From assembly GCA_937916085.1 (NCBI GenBank), contig CALGGO010000027.1, forward strand, positions 1 to 9,899: a stretch of 9,899 nucleotides of DNA, in the 5' to 3' direction. Shown in pieces: positions 1 through 6,557 of the stretch. Below the pieces are notes generated by a model that had not been told where the DNA came from, made no database searches, and saw only the letters and a program-made list of their open reading frames with translations. How positions within the stretch are numbered: the first letter of the stretch is position 1; each line of letters opens with the position of its first letter. Source of the stretch: an uncultured Prevotellaceae bacterium. Lineage in GTDB: Bacteria > Bacteroidota > Bacteroidia > Bacteroidales > Muribaculaceae. A program made the position numbers and the translations under genes.

Positions 1-2
1 AC

Positions 3-479
3 TTCCTGAGCGGCTTCACCGCCAAGCTCGCAGGTACCGAGCGCGGCATCACCGAACCTACCCCCACCTTCAGCGCATGCTTCGGCCAGGCATTCCTTGA
101 GTTGCACCCAACCAAATATGCCGAGGAGCTCGTGAAGCGCATGCAGGTGAGCGGAGCAAAGGCTTATCTTGTGAACACCGGCTGGAACGGCAGCGGCAAG
201 CGCATCTCGATTCGCGACACCCGCGGCATCATCGACGCTATCCTCAACCACAGCATCGACAACGCGCCCACTAAGGAGATTCCTTACTTCAACTTCACCG
301 TTCCCACCCAGCTCGAGGGCGTAGATCCAGGCATCCTTGACCCACGCGACACCTACGCCGACCCCGCTATTTGGGAAGAGAAGGCTAAAGACCTGGCAAG
401 CCGCTTCATCAAGAACTTCGCCAAGTATGAGAGCAACGAGGCAGGCAAAGCACTCGTTGCTGCTGGACCACAACTCTAA
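3..479 (+). CDS. pckA: Phosphoenolpyruvate carboxykinase (ATP), C-terminal part
   Basis: Cytosolic gluconeogenic enzyme converting oxaloacetate and ATP to PEP, CO2 and ADP (in some anaerobes run in the carboxylating direction). The reading frame is open from base 3 and cut by the window edge, leaving 158 residues. From memory these align without gaps to about residues 383-540 of E. coli PckA (540 aa). Visible family blocks include GTERGITEPTPTFSACFG (fragment residues 11-28), YLVNTGWNGSGKR (55-67) and the end ALVAAGPQL. R67 and T73 of the fragment correspond to E. coli R449 and T455, which contact the nucleotide. The P-loop and metal-binding residues lie upstream of the window. An in-frame TTG at 102 is internal, not a start. 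It is transcribed away from the left edge and followed by two hairpins. Family assignment is very secure. Confidence 0.97.
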   Translation, partial: FLSGFTAKLAGTERGITEPTPTFSACFGQAFLELHPTKYAEELVKRMQVSGAKAYLVNTGWNGSGKRISIRDTRGIIDAILNHSIDNAPTKEIPYFNFTVPTQLEGVDPGILDPRDTYADPAIWEEKAKDLASRFIKNFAKYESNEAGKALVAAGPQL

Positions 480-492
480 AGCGCTATGCGCT

Positions 493-520
493 GATTAAAG
501 ATTAGAGATTAGTGATTAAT
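493..520. repeat. Degenerate heptamer tandem repeat, 4 units
   Basis: Four in-phase 7-base units just after pckA: gattaaa, gattaga, gattagt, gattaat. It belongs to the set of 7-base-period arrays seen in other spacers of this window (2814-2855, 4598-4632, 6558-6618), although the unit sequence differs. Confidence 0.8.
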
Positions 521-521
521 G

Positions 522-550
522 GGTTTCGCAAACGTAAAACTTGCGAAACC
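522..550 (+). terminator. Hairpin downstream of pckA, no U-tract
   Basis: Perfect 10-bp inverted repeat: ggtttcgcaa (522-531) pairs with ttgcgaaacc (541-550) across a 9-base loop. It sits 43 bases after the pckA stop. No run of T follows, so it may protect the mRNA 3' end or be a weak terminator; the T-tailed hairpin at 632-673 is the better terminator. Confidence 0.5.
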
Positions 551-631
551 ACATAACAGCAAAGCTACATAAATAATGAAGCTAAAAAACAATTAGTACA
601 AGTAGTAATTTTGTTTCATAATTTTAAATGT

Positions 632-673
632 CAATCGCCGCACATCCGTGAGGAATATGCGGCGATTGTTTTT
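632..673 (+). terminator. Intrinsic terminator
   Basis: Perfect 11-bp stem, caatcgccgca (632-642) with tgcggcgattg (658-668), a 15-base loop, then five T (669-673). Oriented to end pckA transcription before the promoter of the AAA+ gene. The 70 bases before it (551-631) are AT-rich and hold only a lone TAATTTTG (606-613) that resembles a -7 element. Confidence 0.85.
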
Positions 674-741
674 ATCCTACCTGTTTCAGTCATTAGCCTG
701 ATGTAACTTTAAGTGTCTTTTTCAAAAAGTATTTCCACATC

Positions 742-774
742 TTTAATGATTATCAAAAATTTACTGTATCTTTG
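742..774 (+). promoter_or_regulatory. Bacteroidetes-type promoter for the AAA+ gene
   Basis: TATCTTTG at 767-774 matches the -7 consensus TAnnTTTG. TTTA at 742-745, 21 bases upstream, is a one-mismatch fit to the -33 element TTTG. Transcription would begin near 781, about 40 bases before the ATG at 821. The site lies inside the longest open frame (GTG at 713), which is the main argument for the shorter start. Confidence 0.65.
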
Positions 775-820
775 CATAGATATATCCATCAATGGTCTCA
801 TTCTAATTTTAGATAACAAG

Positions 821-2773
821 ATGAATGGTTGTGTTATTACAATATTATTCATAGCTTTCCTTGCCATAACAGACTTTTTCGTTACAAAAGTATTTGGCGG
901 GAGCGAGAGAGATACATTAATTGTTCAATCAGTGCTCGTATTTCTTGCTATTATCGTTGCAATAATTGGAAATATAAAGCTCAACAAGAAAAAGGAAGAG
1001 AATACTAACAACAAAGCACCCTCAGAGTCTCATCCAACTCAAAACACTATAAACCAGCCACAAAACAATGTTGAGGTGAACAACACGGTTAACGACGATA
1101 ATGAAAATTGGGACAACGATTACGACGATGGTGACGATTATGACAACTATGACGACTATGACGATGATGACGACTATGAGGATTTTGATCCACTGCTTGA
1201 TGATTTAGACCCCGATATTGAAGACCAATACTACAACCCGAATAAGCGCCACAAGAGCAAACGAATGCGCCAGCATCGCAATCAGGAACGTGAAGAAAGT
1301 GGCTATGAAGTGGAGATAGGTCGCAAAACCTATAGCCACACTATATCACTCGTTAAGGAGGGAAAGAAGCTGTGCAAGACTATGAGCCGCAACAACAAGT
1401 TTCGCATTGCTCTTAATGAGGTTGCTGGCGACAGTGGCAATGACGATGACGTAGCGTTCAATGTGGCATTGCAATGCTTCATGGTGCAGGATATATGCCG
1501 CTGCTTTGAACAATTAGGCTATGATGCCAGCATTGATTACGACGACAAGCAGGGACAACTTCTCTATGTGATGATGAGCGCAATGCTTGAGGGGGAGGAG
1601 AATATAAACTACTCAGCTTACAAGCAAGAAATGCTCTTTGACGACGAGCTGACAGCCGAGATGCGCGAGATTCGCGAAGACACTCTCGACGCGTTCACCA
1701 CTACTGGTGTGAGCATTAGCAGCTCACAGATCGACGATTATTCGCTTGCTATGATTCTCTCGGCTTCGGGATATGAAAAGCAGTATCTACATCAAGTAAG
1801 AGCATGGCTATGCAAGGTTGCCGAGCTAATTGCTCACAGCGAGAGCCCCATGAGCGATAATGCTAAAGCTATTATCAAGAACATGAGGCAGCAAGTTGCC
1901 GACAGTGCCACCATTGCCGATAACAGCAACGACGATAACGACACCACCACAAGAGAACAACCCGCTGATGTCTCCCTCGACGACTTGGTAGGCCTCACCG
2001 AAGTGAAGAAACAAGTCTCCAACCTCAAGCACCTAGTAGAAGTCAATCGCAAGCGAGAGTCTATGGGTATGACAACTCCCACGGTGTCGCTTCACTGCGT
2101 GTTCACTGGCAACCCAGGCACTGGCAAGACCACTGTGGCGCGCATCATCGCTTCTATCTACAAAGAACTTGGCGTGTTGAAGAAAGGCCATCTTGTTGAG
2201 ACCGACCGCTCGGGACTGGTAGCAGAATATGTGGGGCAAACAGCTGTTAAGACCAACAAGATAATTGACTCAGCACTCGATGGAGTTCTGTTTATTGATG
2301 AGGCCTATACGCTTTCACAAGGCATGAAAGGCGACTTCGGCAACGAAGCTATCGCCACTCTGCTCAAGCGCATGGAAGATAACCGTGACCGCCTGGTAGT
2401 CATTCTTGCCGGGTATGGCAATGAAATAGAGGATTTCATCAATTCAAATCCTGGTCTGCGCTCACGATTTAACCGTTACATTCATTTCCCCGACTATTCC
2501 TGCGACGAGCTCCAGCAGATATTCTTAAATATGGCATCGACTTATGATTTTACCATTGAAGATGCCGCCATAGAGATCCTTCATGAAAAACTCAATGAAG
2601 CGGTAGAGCACAAAGACAAAGATTTTGGCAATGCCCGGTTTGTGAGAAATGTATTTGAAAAGACGTTAGAGGCGCAAGCAGTGAGACTAGGAGAGAGCAA
2701 GACTTCTTCTCGTGATGAATTATCGCGACTCACTGCCAGCGACATTATTTATGGTTTCAGCAAGGAAAGCTGA
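821..2773 (+). CDS. Membrane-anchored CbxX/CfxQ-family AAA+ ATPase
   Basis: Start chosen at ATG 821 (650 aa). The frame is open from GTG 713 and has another ATG at 746, but both precede the likely transcription start near 781. Domains, numbered from ATG 821: two membrane segments (about 3-21 and 31-52); a polar Asn/Gln linker; a very acidic Asp/Tyr stretch (91-135); a basic patch (140-155); an alpha-helical region (about 195-365) reminiscent of TerB-like domains, low confidence; and a C-terminal AAA+ module (about 385-630). The module has Walker A GNPGTGKT (430-437), pore-loop-like EYVGQTA, Walker B with D493 and E494, an Arg-finger region with R547 and R549, and sensor-2 GNARFVR (603-609). 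All ATPase residues are intact. CbxX-family ATPases remodel protein complexes (Rubisco activase CbbX, SpoVK, EccA of ESX secretion); the substrate here is unknown. It stands alone between a terminator and a convergent gene. The 5' third is more AT-rich than neighbouring genes. Confidence 0.88.
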   Translation: MNGCVITILFIAFLAITDFFVTKVFGGSERDTLIVQSVLVFLAIIVAIIGNIKLNKKKEENTNNKAPSESHPTQNTINQPQNNVEVNNTVNDDNENWDNDYDDGDDYDNYDDYDDDDDYEDFDPLLDDLDPDIEDQYYNPNKRHKSKRMRQHRNQEREESGYEVEIGRKTYSHTISLVKEGKKLCKTMSRNNKFRIALNEVAGDSGNDDDVAFNVALQCFMVQDICRCFEQLGYDASIDYDDKQGQLLYVMMSAMLEGEENINYSAYKQEMLFDDELTAEMREIREDTLDAFTTTGVSISSSQIDDYSLAMILSASGYEKQYLHQVRAWLCKVAELIAHSESPMSDNAKAIIKNMRQQVADSATIADNSNDDNDTTTREQPADVSLDDLVGLTEVKKQVSNLKHLVEVNRKRESMGMTTPTVSLHCVFTGNPGTGKTTVARIIASIYKELGVLKKGHLVETDRSGLVAEYVGQTAVKTNKIIDSALDGVLFIDEAYTLSQGMKGDFGNEAIATLLKRMEDNRDRLVVILAGYGNEIEDFINSNPGLRSRFNRYIHFPDYSCDELQQIFLNMASTYDFTIEDAAIEILHEKLNEAVEHKDKDFGNARFVRNVFEKTLEAQAVRLGESKTSSRDELSRLTASDIIYGFSKES

Positions 2774-2779
2774 CAAGAA

Positions 2780-2896
2780 AACGAGCTGACGAGGCAAGTG
2801 TCATTAGTTTTCGGGGATCGGTGATCGGGGATCGCTCCACTCTCCACTCTAAACTTTATACCATTGCCTTGTTAGCTTGTATCTCGTCAGCTTGTT
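2780..2896. terminator. Long-range inverted repeat between convergent genes
   Basis: aacgagctgacgag (2780-2793) is complementary at 13 of 14 positions to ctcgtcagcttgtt (2883-2896). The arms flank the 2774-2914 spacer between two converging genes, so it could act as a bidirectional terminator or mRNA end. No strong T-run accompanies it and the loop is about 90 bases, so the role is uncertain. Confidence 0.35.
2814..2855. repeat. Two adjacent heptamer tandem arrays
   Basis: First array: gggatcg, gtgatcg, gggatcg (2814-2834). Immediately after it, with a different unit: ctccact, ctccact, ctaaact (2835-2855). Both have a strict 7-base period and together form six consecutive units, noncoding, between converging genes. 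Confidence 0.8.
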
Positions 2897-2906
2897 AGCT
2901 TGTTTG
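2868..2906. repeat. Octamer-like tandem repeat
   Basis: Units cttgttag, cttgtatc, tcgtcag, cttgttag, cttgtttg; mostly an 8-base period with one 7-base unit. It ends 8 bases before the stop of the minus-strand kinase gene. The middle unit is also part of the inverted repeat paired with 2780-2793. Confidence 0.65.
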
Positions 2907-2914
2907 ACAAAAAT

Positions 2915-4588
2915 TCAATCCCTGAAGCTGCTGCCGCCGAGGAACTCGCGGATGAGGCTGGTGCTGGGGATGGTGCTGTCGCTGATGGGCTTGAAGTAGC
3001 GCAGGAACTGCAGCAGGCGACTTGCCACGGCATACTCTGGCACATTGCTCGGCACCTTCTTGAGGATGGGCTCGGCTTGCTCCTTCATCACCGCCATCTC
3101 AAAGAGCAGCGACGAGTTGAGCATGGCGTCGGCGTTCTCCTGATAGGGGAAGATCCATTTCTCCTCGCCCCGGCGCACGCTGAGCCACCGTGCTATGCTC
3201 GCGCGGGCATCGGCGCCACGGTATTTGTAGTCGCGCACGATGCGGCGCAGAAGCCTGTTGTCGCTGGTCGATACCCAGTTGTGGTCATCGATACTGAGCG
3301 TGGTGAGAGCGCTCACATACACGCGGTATTTCATCTCCTCGGGAATCTCTTTGGTGAGCTCGGGGTTCAGGCCATGAATGCCTTCCATGAGCAGGATATT
3401 GTTTTCCTTGAGTTGCAGCGTGTCGCCTCGGTATTCACGCTCTCCAGTCTGGAAGTTGTAGGTAGGCATCTTCACCTCCTCGCCGTTGATGAGGGCTTTG
3501 AGGTCTTTGTTGAACTGCTCCAGGTCGAGGGCATAGAGCGACTCGTAGTCATAGTCGCCATTCTCGTCGCGCGGAGTGCGCTCACGGTCGATGAAGTAGT
3601 TGTCGAGCGAGATGACTTTTGGCACGATGTAGTTGGTGAGCAGCTGTATCGCCAGGCGCTTGCTCGATGTGGTCTTGCCGCTTGACGAGGGTCCGGCGAT
3701 GAGCACCACGCGCGCGCCGCCATTATGATAGCGCTGGGTGATGTCGTCGGCGATGCGTGCAAACATCTTGTCGTGGAGTGCCTCGGCCACGTTGATAATG
3801 TCGGGAGCCAAGCCTTTCTCAATGCCTTTGTTAAGCGTGCCCACGTCATCGAGTCCCACGATGTCGTTGAATTTCACATAATTAGTGAAAGCCTTGAACA
3901 TCTTCTCCATGGGATAGGACTTGCGTGGCTTGGTCTCGTCGGTGGGGTCGGGACCAAGCAGCAGCATGCCATCTTTGTAAGGCTCCAAGTTGAAAGCTGT
4001 GAGATAGCCCGTCGACGGTGCCAACGGCTCGTAGTAGCTGTCGATGATGTTGTCGAGTTTGTAGAAAACAGTGTAGAGGTCATCGCTCGACTCCAGCAGC
4101 CGCACCTTGTCGCTCAGCCCTTGCTTACGGAACATCTCCACCACATCGGTGGTGAGGCGCTCACGACGCACAAACTTGATGTCCTGATCGACAATCTCCT
4201 GCATGCGCACTTTTATGCGCTCGATGTTCTCGGGGGTGAGGATTTCTTCGTCATGCCTGATTTTGCAGTAGAAGCCTCCCGAGATGCTGTGCTCTATGCG
4301 CAGCCGCTTGCCAGGAAAGAGGTCCTCGATGGCCTTGTAAAGCACCATACACAGCGAGTGGACATACACCCTAATGCCTTGGGGTGATAAAGATTTTACA
4401 TACTCCACCATTTTAGGTCCATACACTGGATAGTTCAGCGCCTCAACCTTGTTATTTACCATAGCGCAGATGGGGCGGAACGGTAAGCGTTTCTCAATAG
4501 TTTCATATATCTGTTGCAAGGTGTCGCCACCGTCAATGTCGATATACTCTTGAGTGTTTTTACAATAAATCTTTAAATCGTTGTTCAT
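2915..4588 (-). CDS. TGS / ThrRS-SAD-like / uridine kinase fusion (nucleoside kinase family)
   Basis: A 557-aa cytosolic protein. Residues 1-60 resemble a TGS domain. Residues about 70-190 resemble the second additional (editing) domain of threonyl-tRNA synthetase, including HSISGGFYCKI (100-110). Residues about 290-500 are a P-loop kinase of the uridine kinase/phosphoribulokinase family, with Walker A GPSSSGKTT (299-307), SLDNYF (327-332, probable catalytic Asp329) and MEGIHGLN (401-408). Fusions of this layout are annotated in Bacteroidetes and Firmicutes as uridine kinase or nucleoside kinase and are much longer than stand-alone Udk (about 213 aa). The substrate is inferred, not shown. The editing domain lacks an intact HxxxH: the sequence is H77-S-L-C-M81. 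ATG 4588 is the natural start; no Shine-Dalgarno or TAnnTTTG was seen just upstream, so it may be co-transcribed with the small membrane gene 103 bases upstream. Confidence 0.88.
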   Translation of the reverse strand: MNNDLKIYCKNTQEYIDIDGGDTLQQIYETIEKRLPFRPICAMVNNKVEALNYPVYGPKMVEYVKSLSPQGIRVYVHSLCMVLYKAIEDLFPGKRLRIEHSISGGFYCKIRHDEEILTPENIERIKVRMQEIVDQDIKFVRRERLTTDVVEMFRKQGLSDKVRLLESSDDLYTVFYKLDNIIDSYYEPLAPSTGYLTAFNLEPYKDGMLLLGPDPTDETKPRKSYPMEKMFKAFTNYVKFNDIVGLDDVGTLNKGIEKGLAPDIINVAEALHDKMFARIADDITQRYHNGGARVVLIAGPSSSGKTTSSKRLAIQLLTNYIVPKVISLDNYFIDRERTPRDENGDYDYESLYALDLEQFNKDLKALINGEEVKMPTYNFQTGEREYRGDTLQLKENNILLMEGIHGLNPELTKEIPEEMKYRVYVSALTTLSIDDHNWVSTSDNRLLRRIVRDYKYRGADARASIARWLSVRRGEEKWIFPYQENADAMLNSSLLFEMAVMKEQAEPILKKVPSNVPEYAVASRLLQFLRYFKPISDSTIPSTSLIREFLGGSSFRD

Positions 4589-4597
4589 ATTTATCTT

Positions 4598-4632
4598 TAG
4601 TTCATAGTTTAAAGTTCATAGTTAATAGTTCT
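4598..4632. repeat. Heptamer tandem repeat, 5 units
   Basis: Five in-phase units in the spacer upstream of the kinase gene: tagttca, tagttta, aagttca, tagttaa, tagttct. It starts 9 bases from the kinase start codon, so it lies in that gene's 5' leader. Confidence 0.85.
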
Positions 4633-4667
4633 TCTAGTATTTCTAGAAAATCTTGAATTTCTAGACT
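4632..4667. repeat. Nonamer tandem repeat, 4 units
   Basis: Directly follows the heptamer array but with a 9-base period: ttctagtat, ttctagaaa, atcttgaat, ttctagact. The TTCTAGAAA unit is part of a small palindrome. The rest of the spacer, 4668-4691, shows nothing further. Confidence 0.65.
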
Positions 4668-4691
4668 ATATAGTGGGCAAGGCAACTAACT

Positions 4692-4967
4692 CTACTTAAC
4701 ACTTGCCAGAGTGTAGATTGCCGCATAGCTGAGCCACAGCACCACGAGCAGCACCCACATCACTTCGCGGCGCTCGTTGCGGCAGTGCCAGGCAAACCCC
4801 AACGAGAGGATAGCATAAAACGGGAAAAGCATCATCAGCACACGCTTCATGCCGCTGAACAAGAAGCCAGTGTCATGCATTAGAGATACCGGCCACCACA
4901 GCAGCGGCAGCACCGACAGCCCTATCAAGAGCTTGATCCAGCGAGGGGTGTGTTCTTTATTCTCCAT
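4692..4967 (-). CDS. Small integral membrane protein, three predicted helices
   Basis: A 91-aa protein I do not recognise. It has a short charged N-terminus (MENKEHTPRW) and three hydrophobic segments at about 11-28, 41-60 and 69-88, separated by charged turns (HD at 31-32, the CRNERRE cluster at 62-68). Trp and Leu content is typical of an inner-membrane protein; there is no signal peptide and no catalytic motif. A -7-like element at 5037-5044 would give a leader of about 60 bases. It precedes the kinase fusion on the same strand with a 103-base gap, so the two may form a transcription unit. The ORF is judged real from its clean membrane topology and position. Confidence 0.68.
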   Translation of the reverse strand: MENKEHTPRWIKLLIGLSVLPLLWWPVSLMHDTGFLFSGMKRVLMMLFPFYAILSLGFAWHCRNERREVMWVLLVVLWLSYAAIYTLASVK

Positions 4968-4993
4968 TATTTTTTCTTTGGTTTCAGTGAGCC

Positions 4994-5008
4994 GTTAAGC
5001 CACTTAAC
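4994..5008 (-). promoter_or_regulatory. Tight hairpin in the leader of the small membrane gene
   Basis: Perfect 6-bp inverted repeat gttaag (4994-4999) and cttaac (5003-5008) around a 3-base loop, 27 bases upstream of the ATG at 4967 and within the proposed 5' leader. It could be an operator half-site pair or an RNA hairpin; no function can be assigned. Confidence 0.3.
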
Positions 5009-5036
5009 ACTCTTCATAATATTAATATTGAAACCC

Positions 5037-5044
5037 CAAAATTA
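5037..5044 (-). promoter_or_regulatory. Possible -7 element for the small membrane gene
   Basis: Minus-strand reading TAATTTTG fits TAnnTTTG. No TTTG is present at the expected -33 spacing. A lone 6-base match arises by chance fairly often in AT-rich spacers, so this is tentative. Confidence 0.35.
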
Positions 5045-5111
5045 AGCATAATTCAAGAAATAACCATCATTACGGCAAAAAAATATCAATAAAAACGCAT
5101 AACACCTCCAC

Positions 5112-5161
5112 AAACAGCAAAAACGACAAAAGAACCTAATCTCCTGCCGCTTTTTCTGTTT
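5112..5161 (-). terminator. Imperfect stem downstream of tRNA-Pro
   Basis: Arms 5112-5127 and 5146-5161 pair as aaacag/ctgttt plus aaaaa/ttttt with single-base bulges, separated by about 18 bases. It begins 4 bases after the tRNA 3' end on the minus strand. It may end or help process the tRNA transcript; no clear U-tract follows on the minus strand. Confidence 0.35.
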
Positions 5162-5164
5162 AAG

Positions 5165-5238
5165 TCGGGGTAAGAAGACTCGAACTTCCGACCTCCACGT
5201 CCCGAACGTGGCGCGCTAACCAACTGTGCTACACCCCG
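5165..5238 (-). tRNA. tRNA-Pro (anticodon CGG)
   Basis: 74 nt folding into a full cloverleaf. Acceptor CGGGGTG pairs with TACCCCG (one G-U), discriminator A. The anticodon stem CCACG/CGTGG encloses the loop TTCGGGA, giving anticodon CGG (bases 5202-5204), which reads CCG. The T-arm is GGAAG-TTCGAGT-CTTCT. The D-arm is GCAC-AGTTGGTTA-GCGC, with an A·C mismatch (5227 against 5215) where G-C would be expected. The 3' CCA is not encoded. It stands alone, between minus-strand genes and a divergent plus-strand gene. Confidence 0.96.
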
Positions 5239-5258
5239 GACTTTTTGTTTTCAGGCTG

Positions 5259-5266
5259 CAAAGGTA
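5259..5266 (-). promoter_or_regulatory. -7 promoter element for tRNA-Pro
   Basis: Minus-strand reading TACCTTTG is a full match to TAnnTTTG, 21 bases upstream of the tRNA 5' end, which is the expected distance for a short pre-tRNA leader. No good -33 TTTG was found. Confidence 0.6.
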
Positions 5267-5362
5267 ATAAAAATCTTTTAATATTAGTCCGTTTGTCCCG
5301 AAAAAACTGTATCTTTAGATAAATTAGGCTGCGCCTCAACAATAAAAATCTTCACTTTTTAT

Positions 5363-5393
5363 TTTGTATTGTACTCGGCTTGCACTAATTTTG
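5363..5393 (+). promoter_or_regulatory. Bacteroidetes-type promoter for the BcerS-like gene
   Basis: TTTG (5363-5366), a 19-base spacer, then TAATTTTG (5386-5393): an exact fit to the published Bacteroides consensus (-33 TTTG, -7 TAnnTTTG). Predicted start near 5400 gives a leader of about 22 bases before ATG 5422. This is the clearest promoter in the window. Confidence 0.85.
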
Positions 5394-5421
5394 CAGTCAC
5401 GAAGTAACTAAATGCATAATT

Positions 5422-6555
5422 ATGTCAGTAGAAATTAGGAAAATAGAACCTACCAAGAAGGAGCTTCGCAAATATGTGAAGTTTCCCATCGACGTTCTTT
5501 ACCGCGACAACAAGTGCTATGTGCCAGCACTCATCAGCGACGAGATTGGCACACTGATGCCCGAGAAGAATCCGGCGTTTGACTTCTGCGAGAGTGTCTA
5601 TTATATGGCCTATCGCGACGGCAAGCCTGTGGGGCGCATCGCCGGCATCATCAACCACCGCTTCAACGAGACTCACAACAAGAAAGAGGGTCGATTCGGA
5701 TGGGTCGATTTCATCGACGACGACGAGGTGGTTGACGCCCTCTTCGATGCCGTGACGAAGTGGAACAAGGAAAAGGGCATGACCGAGCTTACGGGACCAC
5801 TGGGATTTACCGACATGGACCCCGAGGGCTGTCTGGTGATGGGTTTTGACGAGATAGGCACCAACGCCACAATCTATAATTATGAGTACTACCCCAAGCA
5901 GCTGGAGCGCATGGGATTTGTAAAGGACGTCGATTGGGTGGAGTTTCACATCAAGGTTCCCGAACAGGTTCCCGAGAAGATGCAGCGCATCAGCGACATC
6001 GTGAAGAAGCGCTTCAACCTCGACAACATAAAATATACCAACCGCAAGCAGCTTGTCGCCGACTATGGGCAAGCCATCTTCCGCCTCATCAACGAGGCGT
6101 TTGAGGACCTATTCGGCTACTCGCAACTGAGCGAGAAGCAGATTGAGCACTACATCAAGATGTATCTCCCCTACCTGCCACTCGAAGACCTGTCGCTCAT
6201 CATCAAGAACGACACGCACGAACTGGTGGGCGTGGGCATCGCGCTGCCGTCGCTCTCCAAGGCTCTTATCAAAAACCGCGGCCGCCTGTTCCCCTTCGGA
6301 TGGTATCACATGCTCAAGGCGTTCAAGAAGAACGACGTGGTAGATCTGCTGCTCGTGGCGGTGAAGCCCGAGTACCAGAGCAAGGGCGTGAACTCGCTGC
6401 TCTTCACCGACCTCATTCCCTGCTTCATCAAGCTAGGGTACAAATGGGCAGAGAGCAGTCACGAACTGGAGCACAACGAGATGGTACAAAAGCAGTGGCA
6501 ATACTTCGAAACCACCCTCAACAAGCGCCGCCGCGCTTTCACGATGCCAATTTAA
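5422..6555 (+). CDS. GNAT-fold acyltransferase of the BcerS/YghO-like family
   Basis: A 377-aa soluble protein. It matches the pattern of the BcerS-like group (E. coli YghO; the family of the Caulobacter bacterial ceramide synthase) over its length. Family-like blocks are FPIDVLYRDNKCYVPAL (21-37), PVGRIAGIINHRFN (69-82), GPLGFTDMDPEG (125-136), GRLFPFGW (287-294), the acetyl-CoA-type motif A LLLVAVKPEYQSKG (309-322), and ESSHELEHN (344-352). It is a double-GNAT-sized protein with no signal peptide or membrane helix. The acyl-CoA-binding signature Q-x-x-G-x-G/A reads Q319-S-K-G322-V-N324, so the last Gly/Ala is replaced. A role in sphingolipid N-acylation is inference; no sphingolipid genes are next to it. 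It has its own strong promoter and is followed 67 bases later by pgi, probably co-transcribed. Confidence 0.8.
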   Translation: MSVEIRKIEPTKKELRKYVKFPIDVLYRDNKCYVPALISDEIGTLMPEKNPAFDFCESVYYMAYRDGKPVGRIAGIINHRFNETHNKKEGRFGWVDFIDDDEVVDALFDAVTKWNKEKGMTELTGPLGFTDMDPEGCLVMGFDEIGTNATIYNYEYYPKQLERMGFVKDVDWVEFHIKVPEQVPEKMQRISDIVKKRFNLDNIKYTNRKQLVADYGQAIFRLINEAFEDLFGYSQLSEKQIEHYIKMYLPYLPLEDLSLIIKNDTHELVGVGIALPSLSKALIKNRGRLFPFGWYHMLKAFKKNDVVDLLLVAVKPEYQSKGVNSLLFTDLIPCFIKLGYKWAESSHELEHNEMVQKQWQYFETTLNKRRRAFTMPI

Positions 6556-6557
6556 AT

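Noticed and set aside
560..567. Minus-strand TAGCTTTG resembling a -7 element
   Set aside because: It would transcribe antisense into pckA and has no -33 match; single matches to this short consensus are expected by chance.
2900..3685. 261-aa plus-strand open frame
   Set aside because: It lies wholly inside the minus-strand kinase fusion, has no recognisable domain, and is a by-product of that gene's codon use.
3725..4387. 220-aa plus-strand open frame
   Set aside because: Also antisense to the kinase fusion, with low-complexity His/Val-rich translation and no start signals.
5292..5317. TTTG ... TATCTTTA as a second promoter for the acyltransferase gene
   Set aside because: The -7 element lacks the final G and the spacer is only 14 bases; the site at 5363-5393 is an exact fit.
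5425..6072. 215-aa minus-strand open frame
   Set aside because: Antisense to the acyltransferase gene, which has family motifs and a strong promoter.
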